Assembly (NCBI GenBank): GCA_036374835.1
Contig: DASUTB010000026.1
Coordinates: forward strand, 1-21,782
Origin: DASUTB01 sp036374835
Lineage (GTDB): Bacteria; Actinomycetota; Actinomycetes; Jiangellales; Jiangellaceae
Direction: 5' to 3'
DNA: 21,782 bases
Under the pieces are notes generated by a model, which ran no database searches, was not told the DNA's origin, and saw nothing but the letters and a program-made list of their open reading frames with translations. The position numbers and the translations under genes were made by a program. Shown here one piece after another: positions 7,511 to 15,164 of the stretch; positions within the stretch are counted from its first letter, which is position 1; each line of letters opens with the position of its first letter.

Positions 7511-8161
7511 CTATCGAGCGCACACGGCATCGACGAGCGCGAGGGTCGCAGCACGCACCCGTGACGCACCGTGTTCGGCCAGCATGGCGTGCAGATGCTC
7601 CGCGGCGAGCGGCGCGAGCAGGGCGTGCGCGAGCGCGTCCGCGTCATCGCCTGGCCGCAGCGCCTGGAGCAGCAGCGACACGTGGCGGTGCCAGAACCGG
7701 TAGGCGCCGACGCGGTAGCGCGCACCAGGTGCGGCGGTCTCCGACATGCGCACCAGGTCGAGGTGCGCGTACACGTAGTCGAGGTAGTAGCTGACGAACG
7801 CCCGCAACCGGTCAGCAGGCCGCGCCGGCTCGTCCGTGCCGCCAGGGCCGAGCGGCGCCGGGCCGAAAAGGACACGTTCCTGCAGTGAACGCTCGCGCTC
7901 GTCGAGAAGCGCAGCCGCCAGACCCGCCTTGTCGCCGAAACGGCGGAAGATCGTCCCCTTGCCGACCCGCGCCTCCGCCGCGATCGCGTCGAGCGAGACG
8001 TGCTCCACGCCGTGTTCGGCGAACAACACCGCCGCGGCGTCGAGGACAGCGGCGCGGTTGCGCGCGGCATCGGCCCGCTCCTTCGGAGGTGCCACGCGCA
8101 GCGCCAGGAGCTCTTGGCTCTGGGCGGCCTCCGGTCGCGGCCCGGCGGAGTTCGACGACAT
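7511..8161 (-). CDS. TetR/AcrR family transcriptional regulator, likely repressor of azoR
   Basis: This 216-residue protein has a TetR DNA-binding domain at about residues 33–80, with the helix-turn-helix reading LDAIAAEARVGKGTIFRRFGDKAGL. The ligand-binding half is variable. The ATG at 8161 gives MSSNSAGPRP; the frame stays open further upstream, but that extension would run through the operator and into adh, and the family domain does not need it. A palindrome with the same consensus as those before azoR lies 5–18 bases upstream of the start, so autorepression is likely. The gene is convergent with azoR and divergent from adh, 63 bp apart. It therefore probably controls azoR, itself and possibly adh. 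The inducer is unknown. Confidence 0.9.
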   Translation of the reverse strand: MSSNSAGPRPEAAQSQELLALRVAPPKERADAARNRAAVLDAAAVLFAEHGVEHVSLDAIAAEARVGKGTIFRRFGDKAGLAAALLDERERSLQERVLFGPAPLGPGGTDEPARPADRLRAFVSYYLDYVYAHLDLVRMSETAAPGARYRVGAYRFWHRHVSLLLQALRPGDDADALAHALLAPLAAEHLHAMLAEHGASRVRAATLALVDAVCAR

Positions 8162-8165
8162 CAAT

Positions 8166-8179
8166 CGGACTCTAGTCCA
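8166..8179. promoter_or_regulatory. TetR-type operator between tetR and adh
   Basis: CGGACTCTAGTCCA matches the CGGAC-N4-GTCCG pattern of the two azoR operators except for the last base; its core GGACTCTAGTCC is itself a palindrome. It is directly upstream of the tetR start and 46 bp from the adh start, so it may serve both divergent genes. Confidence 0.65.
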
Positions 8180-8212
8180 GTCGCGTCGACGCGGCACGGG
8201 CTGCGGTGGCAA

Positions 8213-8218
8213 TACCCT
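8213..8218 (+). promoter_or_regulatory. Possible -10 element for a leaderless adh transcript
   Basis: TACCCT fits the actinobacterial TANNNT -10 pattern and ends six bases before the adh ATG at 8225. That spacing puts the transcription start at or next to the ATG. No ribosome binding site is visible, which fits a leaderless mRNA. Confidence 0.45.
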
Positions 8219-8224
8219 GGCGGT

Positions 8225-9235
8225 ATGGATGACCAGCGGGCCTGGCGGGTGCGCGATCCGGCGCCGATCACGAGCAAGCCGCTGGAGCTCGTCACGGAGC
8301 CGACGCCCGAGCCCGGCCCCGGCGAACTGCTGGTTCGGGTGCTCGCCTGCGGCGTCTGCCGTACCGACCTCCATGTGGCCGAAGGCGACCTGCCGGTGCA
8401 CCGTCCCCACGTGGTGCCCGGTCATGAGGTCGTCGGCGAGGTCGTCGAGATTCGGGACGGTGCGCCAGGCTCCACAACCGTCGGCGACCGAGTCGGCATC
8501 GCCTGGCTGCGCGGCACGTGCGGCACCTGCCGGTACTGCCGCCGTGGTGCGGAGAACCTGTGCCCCGGCTCGACATACACCGGATGGGACGCCGACGGCG
8601 GTTACGCCGAATTCGCCACCGTGCCGGCGGCGTATGCGCTCCCCCTCCCGACCGGCTACTCCGACGTCGAGCTGGCGCCGCTACTGTGCGCGGGAATCAT
8701 CGGCTACCGGGCGCTGCTGCGGGCCGATCTGCCGCCGGACGGACGTCTCGGCATCTACGGCTTCGGCGCAAGCGCACACCTGACCGCTCAGGTCGCGATC
8801 GCCCAAGGCGCGACCGTGCACGTCATGACCCGGGGCGAGCAAGCACGCAAGCTGGCGCTCGAGCTCGGCGCCGCGTCGGCGGCCGGCCCGTCCGACCCGC
8901 CGCCGGAGCCGCTGGATTCGGCGATCCTGTTCGCACCGGTAGGCGATCTCGTGCTGCCGGCGCTGGCGGCGCTCGACCGCGGTGGGACGCTGGCCGTCGC
9001 CGGCATCCACCTGACCGACATTCCGCCGTTGAACTACCAGCAGCACCTGTTCTACGAACGACAGATCCGCAGCGTCACGGCGAACACCAGAAACGACGCA
9101 CGCGAGTTCCTGCGTGTCGCCGGTGAGGACCGCCTCAACGTCGCCACCATGGAATACCCGCTCGATCGTGCCGATCAGGCGCTCGCCGACCTCTCGGCGG
9201 GCACGGTGCGCGGTGCCGCGGTCCTCATCCCGTGA
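8225..9235 (+). CDS. Zinc-dependent alcohol dehydrogenase (medium-chain family)
   Basis: This 336-residue protein oxidises an alcohol or reduces an aldehyde with NAD(P). Catalytic zinc ligands are visible: C45 (ACGVCRTDLH), H67 and E68 (PGHE) and C155 (LLCAGIIGYRAL). The structural zinc site is complete with C99, C102, C105 and C113 (CGTCRYCRRGAENLC). The Rossmann motif is GIYGFGAS (176–183). The pattern resembles the AdhA-like zinc-binding alcohol dehydrogenases of mycobacteria. The ATG at 8225 has no clear ribosome binding site but a well-placed -10. The TGA stop (9233–9235) begins a TGATCA, beside the 77-nt repeat that fills the spacer. Substrate is unknown. Sharing a promoter region with the TetR gene suggests a role in aldehyde or electrophile detoxification, an inference only. 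Confidence 0.92.
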   Translation: MDDQRAWRVRDPAPITSKPLELVTEPTPEPGPGELLVRVLACGVCRTDLHVAEGDLPVHRPHVVPGHEVVGEVVEIRDGAPGSTTVGDRVGIAWLRGTCGTCRYCRRGAENLCPGSTYTGWDADGGYAEFATVPAAYALPLPTGYSDVELAPLLCAGIIGYRALLRADLPPDGRLGIYGFGASAHLTAQVAIAQGATVHVMTRGEQARKLALELGAASAAGPSDPPPEPLDSAILFAPVGDLVLPALAALDRGGTLAVAGIHLTDIPPLNYQQHLFYERQIRSVTANTRNDAREFLRVAGEDRLNVATMEYPLDRADQALADLSAGTVRGAAVLIP

Positions 9236-9240
9236 TCAAA

Positions 9241-9317
9241 ATGACCACGTTAAGCCGGAAATCTCCTGCTTAACGCGGTCTGTAGACATGCCATTGCACG
9301 GGAAGTCCGCGCGACGG
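9241..9317 (-). repeat. 77-nt dispersed repeat, copy A (with strong hairpin)
   Basis: This element matches 18970–19046 without gaps at 55 of 77 positions, best at its two ends. It fills most of the convergent spacer between adh and the minus-strand gene, starting 6 bases after that gene's stop. The arms at 9243–9255 and 9268–9280 form a 13-bp stem in which 12 pairs are Watson–Crick and one is a G·U wobble when read as minus-strand RNA, with a 12-nt loop. It could act as a terminator or an mRNA 3'-end structure. Confidence 0.7.
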
Positions 9318-9323
9318 ACGCAG

Positions 9324-9725
9324 CTACTCCCCGGTCGCGAGGTAGTGCAGCGCCCGGCCATAGGCGTCCGCCGGGTTCTCGTCCACGATCTCGACCTTCT
9401 GCCCGGCCACGTCGAGCGTCACGCAGTATGCGCCGTTCGCGCGAACCAGCTGGACAAATGCTTGCCCGAGTAGCTCGCGCAGCTGCTCCTCGCTCGGAAG
9501 CCACAGCGCGGCCTCTTGCTCGACCGAGTCCAGTGCCCACTCCACGGTTCCGTTGAAACCGATCACCCGTCCGGTCGGAAACTCGTGAACGTCGATCGTC
9601 ATGTGACTGAGCACGAAGACGTCGTCGTCCATGCCGCGGTCCGGCAGCACGAATTTGTCACCGGGCGCCGGATCCCAGCGGACGCCGGCCGCTCGCAGAC
9701 TCTTGGCCAACTCGAGCGAGATCAC
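9324..9725 (-). CDS. Conserved hypothetical actinobacterial protein
   Basis: The predicted 133-residue soluble protein begins ISLELAKSLRAAGVRWDPAPGDKFVLPDRGMDDDVFVLSHMTID and contains VIGFNGTVEWALDSVEQEAALWLPSEEQLRELL. It has no signal peptide, membrane segment or catalytic motif that I can name. I recall similar actinobacterial proteins labelled, probably wrongly, as a pilus assembly protein; I see nothing pilus-like here. I prefer the GTG at 9725, which has a CACAAT six bases upstream and matches the usual N-terminus of the family. An ATG at 9761 would add 12 basic residues but has no ribosome binding site. The stop is TAG. The gene stands alone between the 77-nt repeat and the deformylase gene. 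The family looks real; the function is unknown. Confidence 0.75.
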   Translation of the reverse strand: MISLELAKSLRAAGVRWDPAPGDKFVLPDRGMDDDVFVLSHMTIDVHEFPTGRVIGFNGTVEWALDSVEQEAALWLPSEEQLRELLGQAFVQLVRANGAYCVTLDVAGQKVEIVDENPADAYGRALHYLATGE

Positions 9726-9804
9726 TCCACCATTGTGCCTACGGCGTCCGCCCTTCTGCATAGTCAAGCATGCGCCCGGCCGTGATCGACATGGTGGGCG
9801 GCAG

Positions 9805-10350
9805 TCACAGGTAGGTGCGGCGGGGGTAGACGGCGTGTGCTCCGGCGACGCGGTCGACGAACAGGAGGCCGGCGCAGTGGTCCATCTCGTGCTGCAGCGC
9901 GCGGGCCTCGAACGCGTCGGTCTCGACCGTGACCCGCTCGCCGCTGCCGGGTAGGAACCCGGCCACGGCGAGCCGGGTGGCGCGTTTGACGTCGCCGGTC
10001 AAGTGCGGGACCGACATGCAGCCCTCACGAGCCTTCTCGTTGCGGGAGGCCGACACTACCGTGGCGTTGCACAACACGAACGTGCCGTGAATGGTCCGTG
10101 CCTTGGGGTGCGTGCTGACGTCCACGCTGAACACGTCCATCCCGACGCCGACCTGGCAGGCCGCCAGCCCGACACAGCCGGGCGACACCCGCATGGTCGC
10201 GACCAGGTCGGCGGCGAGCTGAACGACCTTGGGGTCGAGCGGATCGACATCGTCGGACGGCGCGACGAGCACCGGGTGGGGCGCCGTCACCACCGGAAGG
10301 ACCCGGCCGGACACCCCGAGGTCGTGCTCGCTCCAGTCGCGAACGGTCAC
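9805..10350 (-). CDS. def: Peptide deformylase
   Basis: This 181-residue metalloenzyme removes the N-formyl group from new proteins. All three family motifs are present: GLAACQVG (61–68, with Q66), EGCMS (109–113, metal ligand C111) and QHEMDH (153–158, ligands H154 and H158, catalytic E155). Two motif positions are unusual: C65 replaces the common proline or threonine before Q, and C159 replaces the usual leucine after HExDH. The GTG at 10350 overlaps the stop of the ACT-domain gene (GTGA), making it the last gene of a cfa–ACT–def operon. It is not next to fmt, the common partner of housekeeping def, so it may be a secondary deformylase. Activity is likely because the metal ligands are intact. 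Confidence 0.92.
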   Translation of the reverse strand: MTVRDWSEHDLGVSGRVLPVVTAPHPVLVAPSDDVDPLDPKVVQLAADLVATMRVSPGCVGLAACQVGVGMDVFSVDVSTHPKARTIHGTFVLCNATVVSASRNEKAREGCMSVPHLTGDVKRATRLAVAGFLPGSGERVTVETDAFEARALQHEMDHCAGLLFVDRVAGAHAVYPRRTYL

Positions 10351-10861
10351 AGGACGTCGGTCTCCTGCGGGCGCAGGGCGACGTCCACTCCGAGCTCGTA
10401 GGCGGCGGCATTCAGCCGGAACCGCAGCGCGTCGACGTCCGCCTCAGCAGGCAGATCCACGTCGGCGACCAGCACGTACAGATCACCAGTCAGCCGCGTC
10501 GTCAGGTCGACGATGTTGCCGCCGGCGTCGGCCACCACGCTTGCGATCGCCGACACGATTCCCGGACGGTCGCCGCCATGCACGCTCAACACGTACGGTC
10601 TTCCGCCGGACGCACCGTCCGGCTCCGCCGGCACCTCCCGCGCGGAGACCACCAAAGAACCATCGGCGGTCAGCGCGTCCAGCGCCTTCTCCACCTCGAC
10701 GGCGGTCGCCGGGCTCGAGCAGATCAGCATCATCGCGAAGTGACCGCGCAGCAGCGTCATCGTGGAGTCTTCGAGGTTGCCACCCAGCTCGGCGAGCCGG
10801 GCCGTCACGTCCGCGATGATGCCCGGCCGGTCGTGTCCGACGACCGTGACGGAGATCAGGT

Positions 10862-10865
<4 letters not shown>
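10347..10865 (-). CDS. Tandem ACT-domain protein (GcvR-like)
   Basis: This 172-residue protein consists of two ACT domains, about residues 1–75 (NLISVTVVGHDRPGIIADVTARLAELGGNLEDSTMTLLRGHFAM) and 88–165 (YVLSVHGGDRPGIVSAIASVVADAGGNIVDLTTR). Each has the DRPGI loop that binds small ligands, typically amino acids, at ACT dimer interfaces. There is no DNA-binding or catalytic domain. It resembles the GcvR type of amino-acid-sensing regulators, which act by protein contact. I prefer the GTG at 10865, which forms a GTGA overlap with the cfa stop and gives the usual MNLISVTVVG start. An ATG at 10880 would add five residues and overlap cfa by 19 bp. It also overlaps def by 4 bp. Ligand and partner are unknown. 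Confidence 0.88.
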
Positions 10866-12148
<1,283 letters not shown>

Positions 12149-12206
12149 GGCATGCCCCCTCAAGCTCAGGTCACTGCCTACGGTAGCGCCGTCGAGCGCC
12201 TTCTGG

Positions 12207-12255
12207 TGATCACCGGCACTTTTCACACGCGTAGTGTGAGAAGTGCCGGTGATCA
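12207..12255. repeat. 49-bp palindromic element, copy 1 (22-bp stem)
   Basis: The arms at 12207–12228 and 12234–12255 are 22 bp with one mismatch, which is a possible G·U pair in RNA of one sense, around the 5-nt loop GCGTA. Both ends are TGATCA. Read on the minus strand, the outermost TGA is the stop codon of ndh. It shares 39 of 49 positions with 16958–17006. No U-tract follows, so it is either an actinobacterial-type hairpin terminator or a dispersed palindromic repeat. It separates ndh from cfa. Confidence 0.85.
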
Positions 12256-13584
12256 GCGGGTCGGTGGCGGGGCGGGCGCTGCCGCCTCGCGGAACTCCCT
12301 GCGCGGCACGTGGATGTGACCCATCGAGACCGCCTCGCGGCGGAAGAACAACCCGAGCGTCCAATCCAAGACGATGCGCAGCTTGCGGTTGAACGTCGGC
12401 ATCCGGCTCACGTGGTACGTGCGGTGCATGAACCAGGCCGCGAAGCCTTTGACCTTGATCCCGTACACCTGCGCCACACCCTTGTGCAGGCCGAGCCCGG
12501 CGACGCTTCCCGCGTGCTTGTGCGCGTAGTTCGTCGGCTTGCGGCCACCGAGCACCGCGGCGATGTTGTCGGCGAGCCGCTTGGCCTGCCGGACGGCGTG
12601 CTGCGCGCTCGGGCTTGTGGTTGCTCCCGGCACGTCCGACGTCAGGTCCGGGACGGCGGCGCAATCACCCGCGCCCCAGGCGCCGTCCACACCCTCGACG
12701 CGCAGATCGGGCTTGCAGCGCAGCCTGCCCTTGTCGTCAAGCGGCAGGTCTGTCTGGGCGAGCACGGGATTGGCTTTGACGCCCGCCGTCCAGACAAGCG
12801 TGTCCGCGTCGAACTCGGTGCCGTCGTCGAGCACGATGTGCCCGTCGATGCACGATTCCAGGCGGGTATTGAGGCGGACGTCGATGCCGTGCCGCTCGAG
12901 CTCGTCGACGGTGTACCGACCCATCTCCGGGCCGACCTCCGGAAGGATCCGGTCCGCCGCCTCGACCAGGATCCAGCGCATGTGCTCGCGTTTGAGATAC
13001 GGGTAGTAGCGCAGCGCGTCGACCGCCATGTCCTGCAACTCGGCCAGCGCCTCGACCCCGGCGTATCCGCCGCCGACGAAGACGAAGCTCAACGCGCGGC
13101 GGCGCACCTGTTCGTCCGCCGTCGAGGCGGCCACGTCGAGCCGGTCGAGCACGTGATTGCGCATCGCGATGGCCTCTTCGACCTGCTTGAAGCCGATACC
13201 GAAGTCGGCCAGGCCGGGGATCGGAAGCGTCCGTGCGACCGAACCCAGCGCGATCACGACCTGGTCGTAGCGGAGGTCGTACGGCTCACCGACCCTGGGG
13301 ACGATCGTCGCCGTCCGCTCGCCATGCCGGATGCCGGTCACCCGGCCGGTGATCACCTGGCAGTGTTTGAGGACGCGGCGCAGCGGTACAACGACGTGCC
13401 GCGGCTCCAGCGATCCGGCCGCCGCCTCGGGCAGGAACGGCTGGTACGTCATGTACGACCGGGGGTCCACCACGGTGATGCGGACGTTCTCCCGGCGCAA
13501 CTGCTTCTGCAGGCCGAGAGCCGTATACATCCCGACGTAGCCGCCGCCGACGATCAAGATTCTTGGGACTGTCTCCTCACCCAT
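12253..13584 (-). CDS. ndh: Type II NADH dehydrogenase (NDH-2-like, FAD)
   Basis: This 443-residue flavoprotein probably transfers electrons from NADH to quinone at the inner membrane face without pumping protons. The FAD site is ILIVGGGYVGMYTAL (9–23) and the NADH site FVFVGGGYAGVEAL (167–180). WGAGDCAAVPD (303–313) closes the FAD site. The C-terminal part from AHKHAGSVAGLG onward, with GIKVKGFAAWFMHRTYHVSRMPTFNRKLRIVLDW, is the basic/aromatic membrane anchor of the family. The ATG at 13584 follows a perfect Rex-type palindrome that overlaps the promoter region, so expression probably rises when NADH/NAD+ is high. Its TGA stop is the first codon of the 49-bp palindrome. As I recall, the ndh of S. 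coelicolor is a known Rex target with cfa next to it, which supports the call. Confidence 0.92.
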   Translation of the reverse strand: MGEETVPRILIVGGGYVGMYTALGLQKQLRRENVRITVVDPRSYMTYQPFLPEAAAGSLEPRHVVVPLRRVLKHCQVITGRVTGIRHGERTATIVPRVGEPYDLRYDQVVIALGSVARTLPIPGLADFGIGFKQVEEAIAMRNHVLDRLDVAASTADEQVRRRALSFVFVGGGYAGVEALAELQDMAVDALRYYPYLKREHMRWILVEAADRILPEVGPEMGRYTVDELERHGIDVRLNTRLESCIDGHIVLDDGTEFDADTLVWTAGVKANPVLAQTDLPLDDKGRLRCKPDLRVEGVDGAWGAGDCAAVPDLTSDVPGATTSPSAQHAVRQAKRLADNIAAVLGGRKPTNYAHKHAGSVAGLGLHKGVAQVYGIKVKGFAAWFMHRTYHVSRMPTFNRKLRIVLDWTLGLFFRREAVSMGHIHVPRREFREAAAPAPPPTR

Positions 13585-13603
13585 GTCCGCCAGCTTAATC
13601 CGC

Positions 13604-13621
13604 TTGTGAACAGATTCACAA
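13604..13621. promoter_or_regulatory. Rex (redox regulator) operator upstream of ndh
   Basis: TTGTGAACAGATTCACAA is a perfect 7-4-7 inverted repeat, 19 bases upstream of the ndh ATG. It fits the actinobacterial Rex operator pattern TTGTGA-N6-TCACAA. On the minus strand a possible -35 (TTGTGA) lies in the left arm, with GATTAA about 17 bp on, so Rex bound there would block RNA polymerase. The rex gene is not in this window. Confidence 0.8.
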
Positions 13622-13664
13622 ACTCTTTTGCGTCGCTTCGCCCACTTGACGTGATCGAACTACA

Positions 13665-14483
13665 TCAGGCGTCCCGCGCCCGCCGGAAGACGTCGTCGGT
13701 CATCTCTTCGGTGAGCTTGCCGGTGAAGGTGTTCTGCTGGCTCGGGTGGTAGCAGCCGAGCACCGTGACGTGCCCCAACTCCGCCTCGGCGCCGTGCCCG
13801 AACTTCGGACGGGGACGCGGGACGACCAGACCATTGCGGCCCAGCGTGCCGAGTGCCGCCGTCCACGCGAATGATCCGAGCGCGACTACCGCGCGCACCG
13901 ACCCAAGCACCAAGCGGACCTCGCGGTCGAGCCACTTCGAGCAGGTGTCGCGCTCCTCCGGCGTCGGTTTGTTCTCCGGCGGTGCGCAGCGAACGGGGGC
14001 GATCATCCGCACGCCGTCGAGCCGAAGTCCGTCCCCGGCGTGGGTCGCAGTCGGCTGATTGGCCAGGCCGACCCGGTGCAGCGACGCGAACAACCAGTCG
14101 CCGCTGCGGTCGCCGGTGAAGATACGCCCGGTCCGGTTCCCGCCGTTGGCCGCCGGCGCAAGGCCGATGATGAGAATGTGCGGACGATCGTCCCCCCACC
14201 CGGGGACCGGACGGCCCCAATACGGCTGGCCGGCGAACGACGCACGTTTGCCGACAGCGACCTGCTCGCGCCACTCGACCAGCCGGGGGCAGGCGCGGCA
14301 CACCGTCGAGCGTGCGCTCAACTCGGCCAGCGACTCCGTATCGGCGAGCCGCACCACGTCGTCCCTGCTGTGCGCGACGGGCGTGTCGGAGGTGGCCGGA
14401 TCGTCCGGCCACCCGGTGTGCGGTGGCACCGGGCTGGGGAACTTCGCACCGGTGACCGGATGCGGCAGCGACATGCCGCTCAT
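13665..14483 (-). CDS. Uracil-DNA glycosylase, family 5 (UDGb) type with Fe-S cluster
   Basis: This 272-residue DNA repair enzyme excises uracil and probably other deaminated bases. Motif 1 reads GLAPAANGGNRTGRIFTGDRSGDWL (107–131), which is the family-5 form without the polar catalytic Asp/Asn of families 1 and 4. Motif 2 is CYHPSQQNTFTGKL (244–257, H246). Four cysteines that fit a 4Fe-4S cluster are C62 and C65 (CRAC), C166 and C181. Start ATG 14483 overlaps the stop of tetR2 by 4 bp (ATGA), so the two are cotranscribed; M4 at 14474 is a possible alternative. The stop lies 43 bp from the Rex site of ndh. Family assignment is confident. The pairing with a TetR regulator is unusual for a housekeeping repair gene. 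Confidence 0.92.
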   Translation of the reverse strand: MSGMSLPHPVTGAKFPSPVPPHTGWPDDPATSDTPVAHSRDDVVRLADTESLAELSARSTVCRACPRLVEWREQVAVGKRASFAGQPYWGRPVPGWGDDRPHILIIGLAPAANGGNRTGRIFTGDRSGDWLFASLHRVGLANQPTATHAGDGLRLDGVRMIAPVRCAPPENKPTPEERDTCSKWLDREVRLVLGSVRAVVALGSFAWTAALGTLGRNGLVVPRPRPKFGHGAEAELGHVTVLGCYHPSQQNTFTGKLTEEMTDDVFRRARDA

Positions 14484-15115
14484 TGTGCCGACCTCGATCG
14501 GTGCCGCACATCCCCATCGGCATGGTCCGCTCCGGACCTGCTCGGCTCCGGCAGCGCTTCGCGGAGGCGGGCGAGCGCAGCCGACATGGCCGCACCGTGG
14601 ATCCCCAGGTCCTCATCGAGCATGGTCTGCAGCAAGAGGCCGTGGAACATCGCCAGGACGAGCGCGCCCGCGTGCGCGCCGGCAGGATCGTCACCGAGTC
14701 CGATGACCGCGGCGACGTCGTATCGAGTCCGCCGGAAGCCTTCGGCGAGCAGTTGGCTGACCTCCCCGTCATGCTGCGCCTTGGCCAGCGCGCTGACGAA
14801 GTTCCGCGCCAGCCCACGGCGACGGTCTCCCGTCGACTCGATGATGGCGGCGGCGTGCAAGAGCCTGGCTTCGGGTGAGCCCGCCGGCAGGTTCGCCAGG
14901 CGCTCGGCAATGTCCGCCAACCACCGGTCGAGTCCTTCGACCACCGCGGCCGTCACCAGGTTGTCCTTCGAACCGAAGTGATAGGTGATCGATCCGAGGT
15001 TCGCGCCCGACTCGGCGGCGATCGCACGGGCTGTCACCTGTTCGGGCGGCAGCCGTTCGAGACACCGCAGAGTGCCTTCGACCAGACTCATTCTGTTGCT
15101 TCGCTGTGGGCTCAT
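14480..15115 (-). CDS. TetR/AcrR family regulator
   Basis: This 211-residue regulator has an N-terminal TetR helix-turn-helix, AIAAESGANLGSITYHFGSKDNLV (31–54), and an all-helical C-terminal half of usual size. The ATG at 15115 follows AAGGGGG on the minus strand; M9 (15091) is a weaker alternative that would clip the first helix. It is divergent from the DoxX-like gene across 49 bp holding overlapping promoters, and its stop overlaps the glycosylase start. It therefore probably represses the DoxX-like gene and its own operon, including the glycosylase. The last residues are polar and low in complexity (SRSGADHADGDVRHRSRSAQ). The inducer is unknown. Confidence 0.9.
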   Translation of the reverse strand: MSPQRSNRMSLVEGTLRCLERLPPEQVTARAIAAESGANLGSITYHFGSKDNLVTAAVVEGLDRWLADIAERLANLPAGSPEARLLHAAAIIESTGDRRRGLARNFVSALAKAQHDGEVSQLLAEGFRRTRYDVAAVIGLGDDPAGAHAGALVLAMFHGLLLQTMLDEDLGIHGAAMSAALARLREALPEPSRSGADHADGDVRHRSRSAQ

Positions 15116-15140
15116 GTCGAGTCGCCCCCTTGGCAGAAAT

Positions 15141-15154
15141 TGTACAAGCGTATA
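15141..15154. promoter_or_regulatory. Overlapping divergent promoters and candidate TetR operator
   Basis: Within the 49-bp gap, TGTAC-N4-GTATA (15141–15154) is an imperfect inverted repeat at the centre. On the minus strand TACAAT is a good -10 for tetR2. On the plus strand TAGATT (15153–15158) is a -10 placed six bases before the DoxX-like ATG, which suggests a leaderless transcript. A repressor here would cover both promoters. Confidence 0.5.
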
Positions 15155-15164
15155 GATTCATGTC

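Noticed and set aside
8162..8425. Longer start for the first TetR protein
   Set aside because: The extension would run into adh and across the operator; MSSNSAGP at 8161 leaves a complete DNA-binding domain.
12149..12664. Extended N-terminus for the cyclopropane synthase
   Set aside because: It would read through the palindrome and the end of ndh; the ATG at 12148 has a good ribosome binding site and the normal family length.
12310..13752. 480-codon plus-strand ORF opposite ndh
   Set aside because: It is antisense to an intact NDH-2 with FAD and NADH motifs; composition is typical of a shadow frame.
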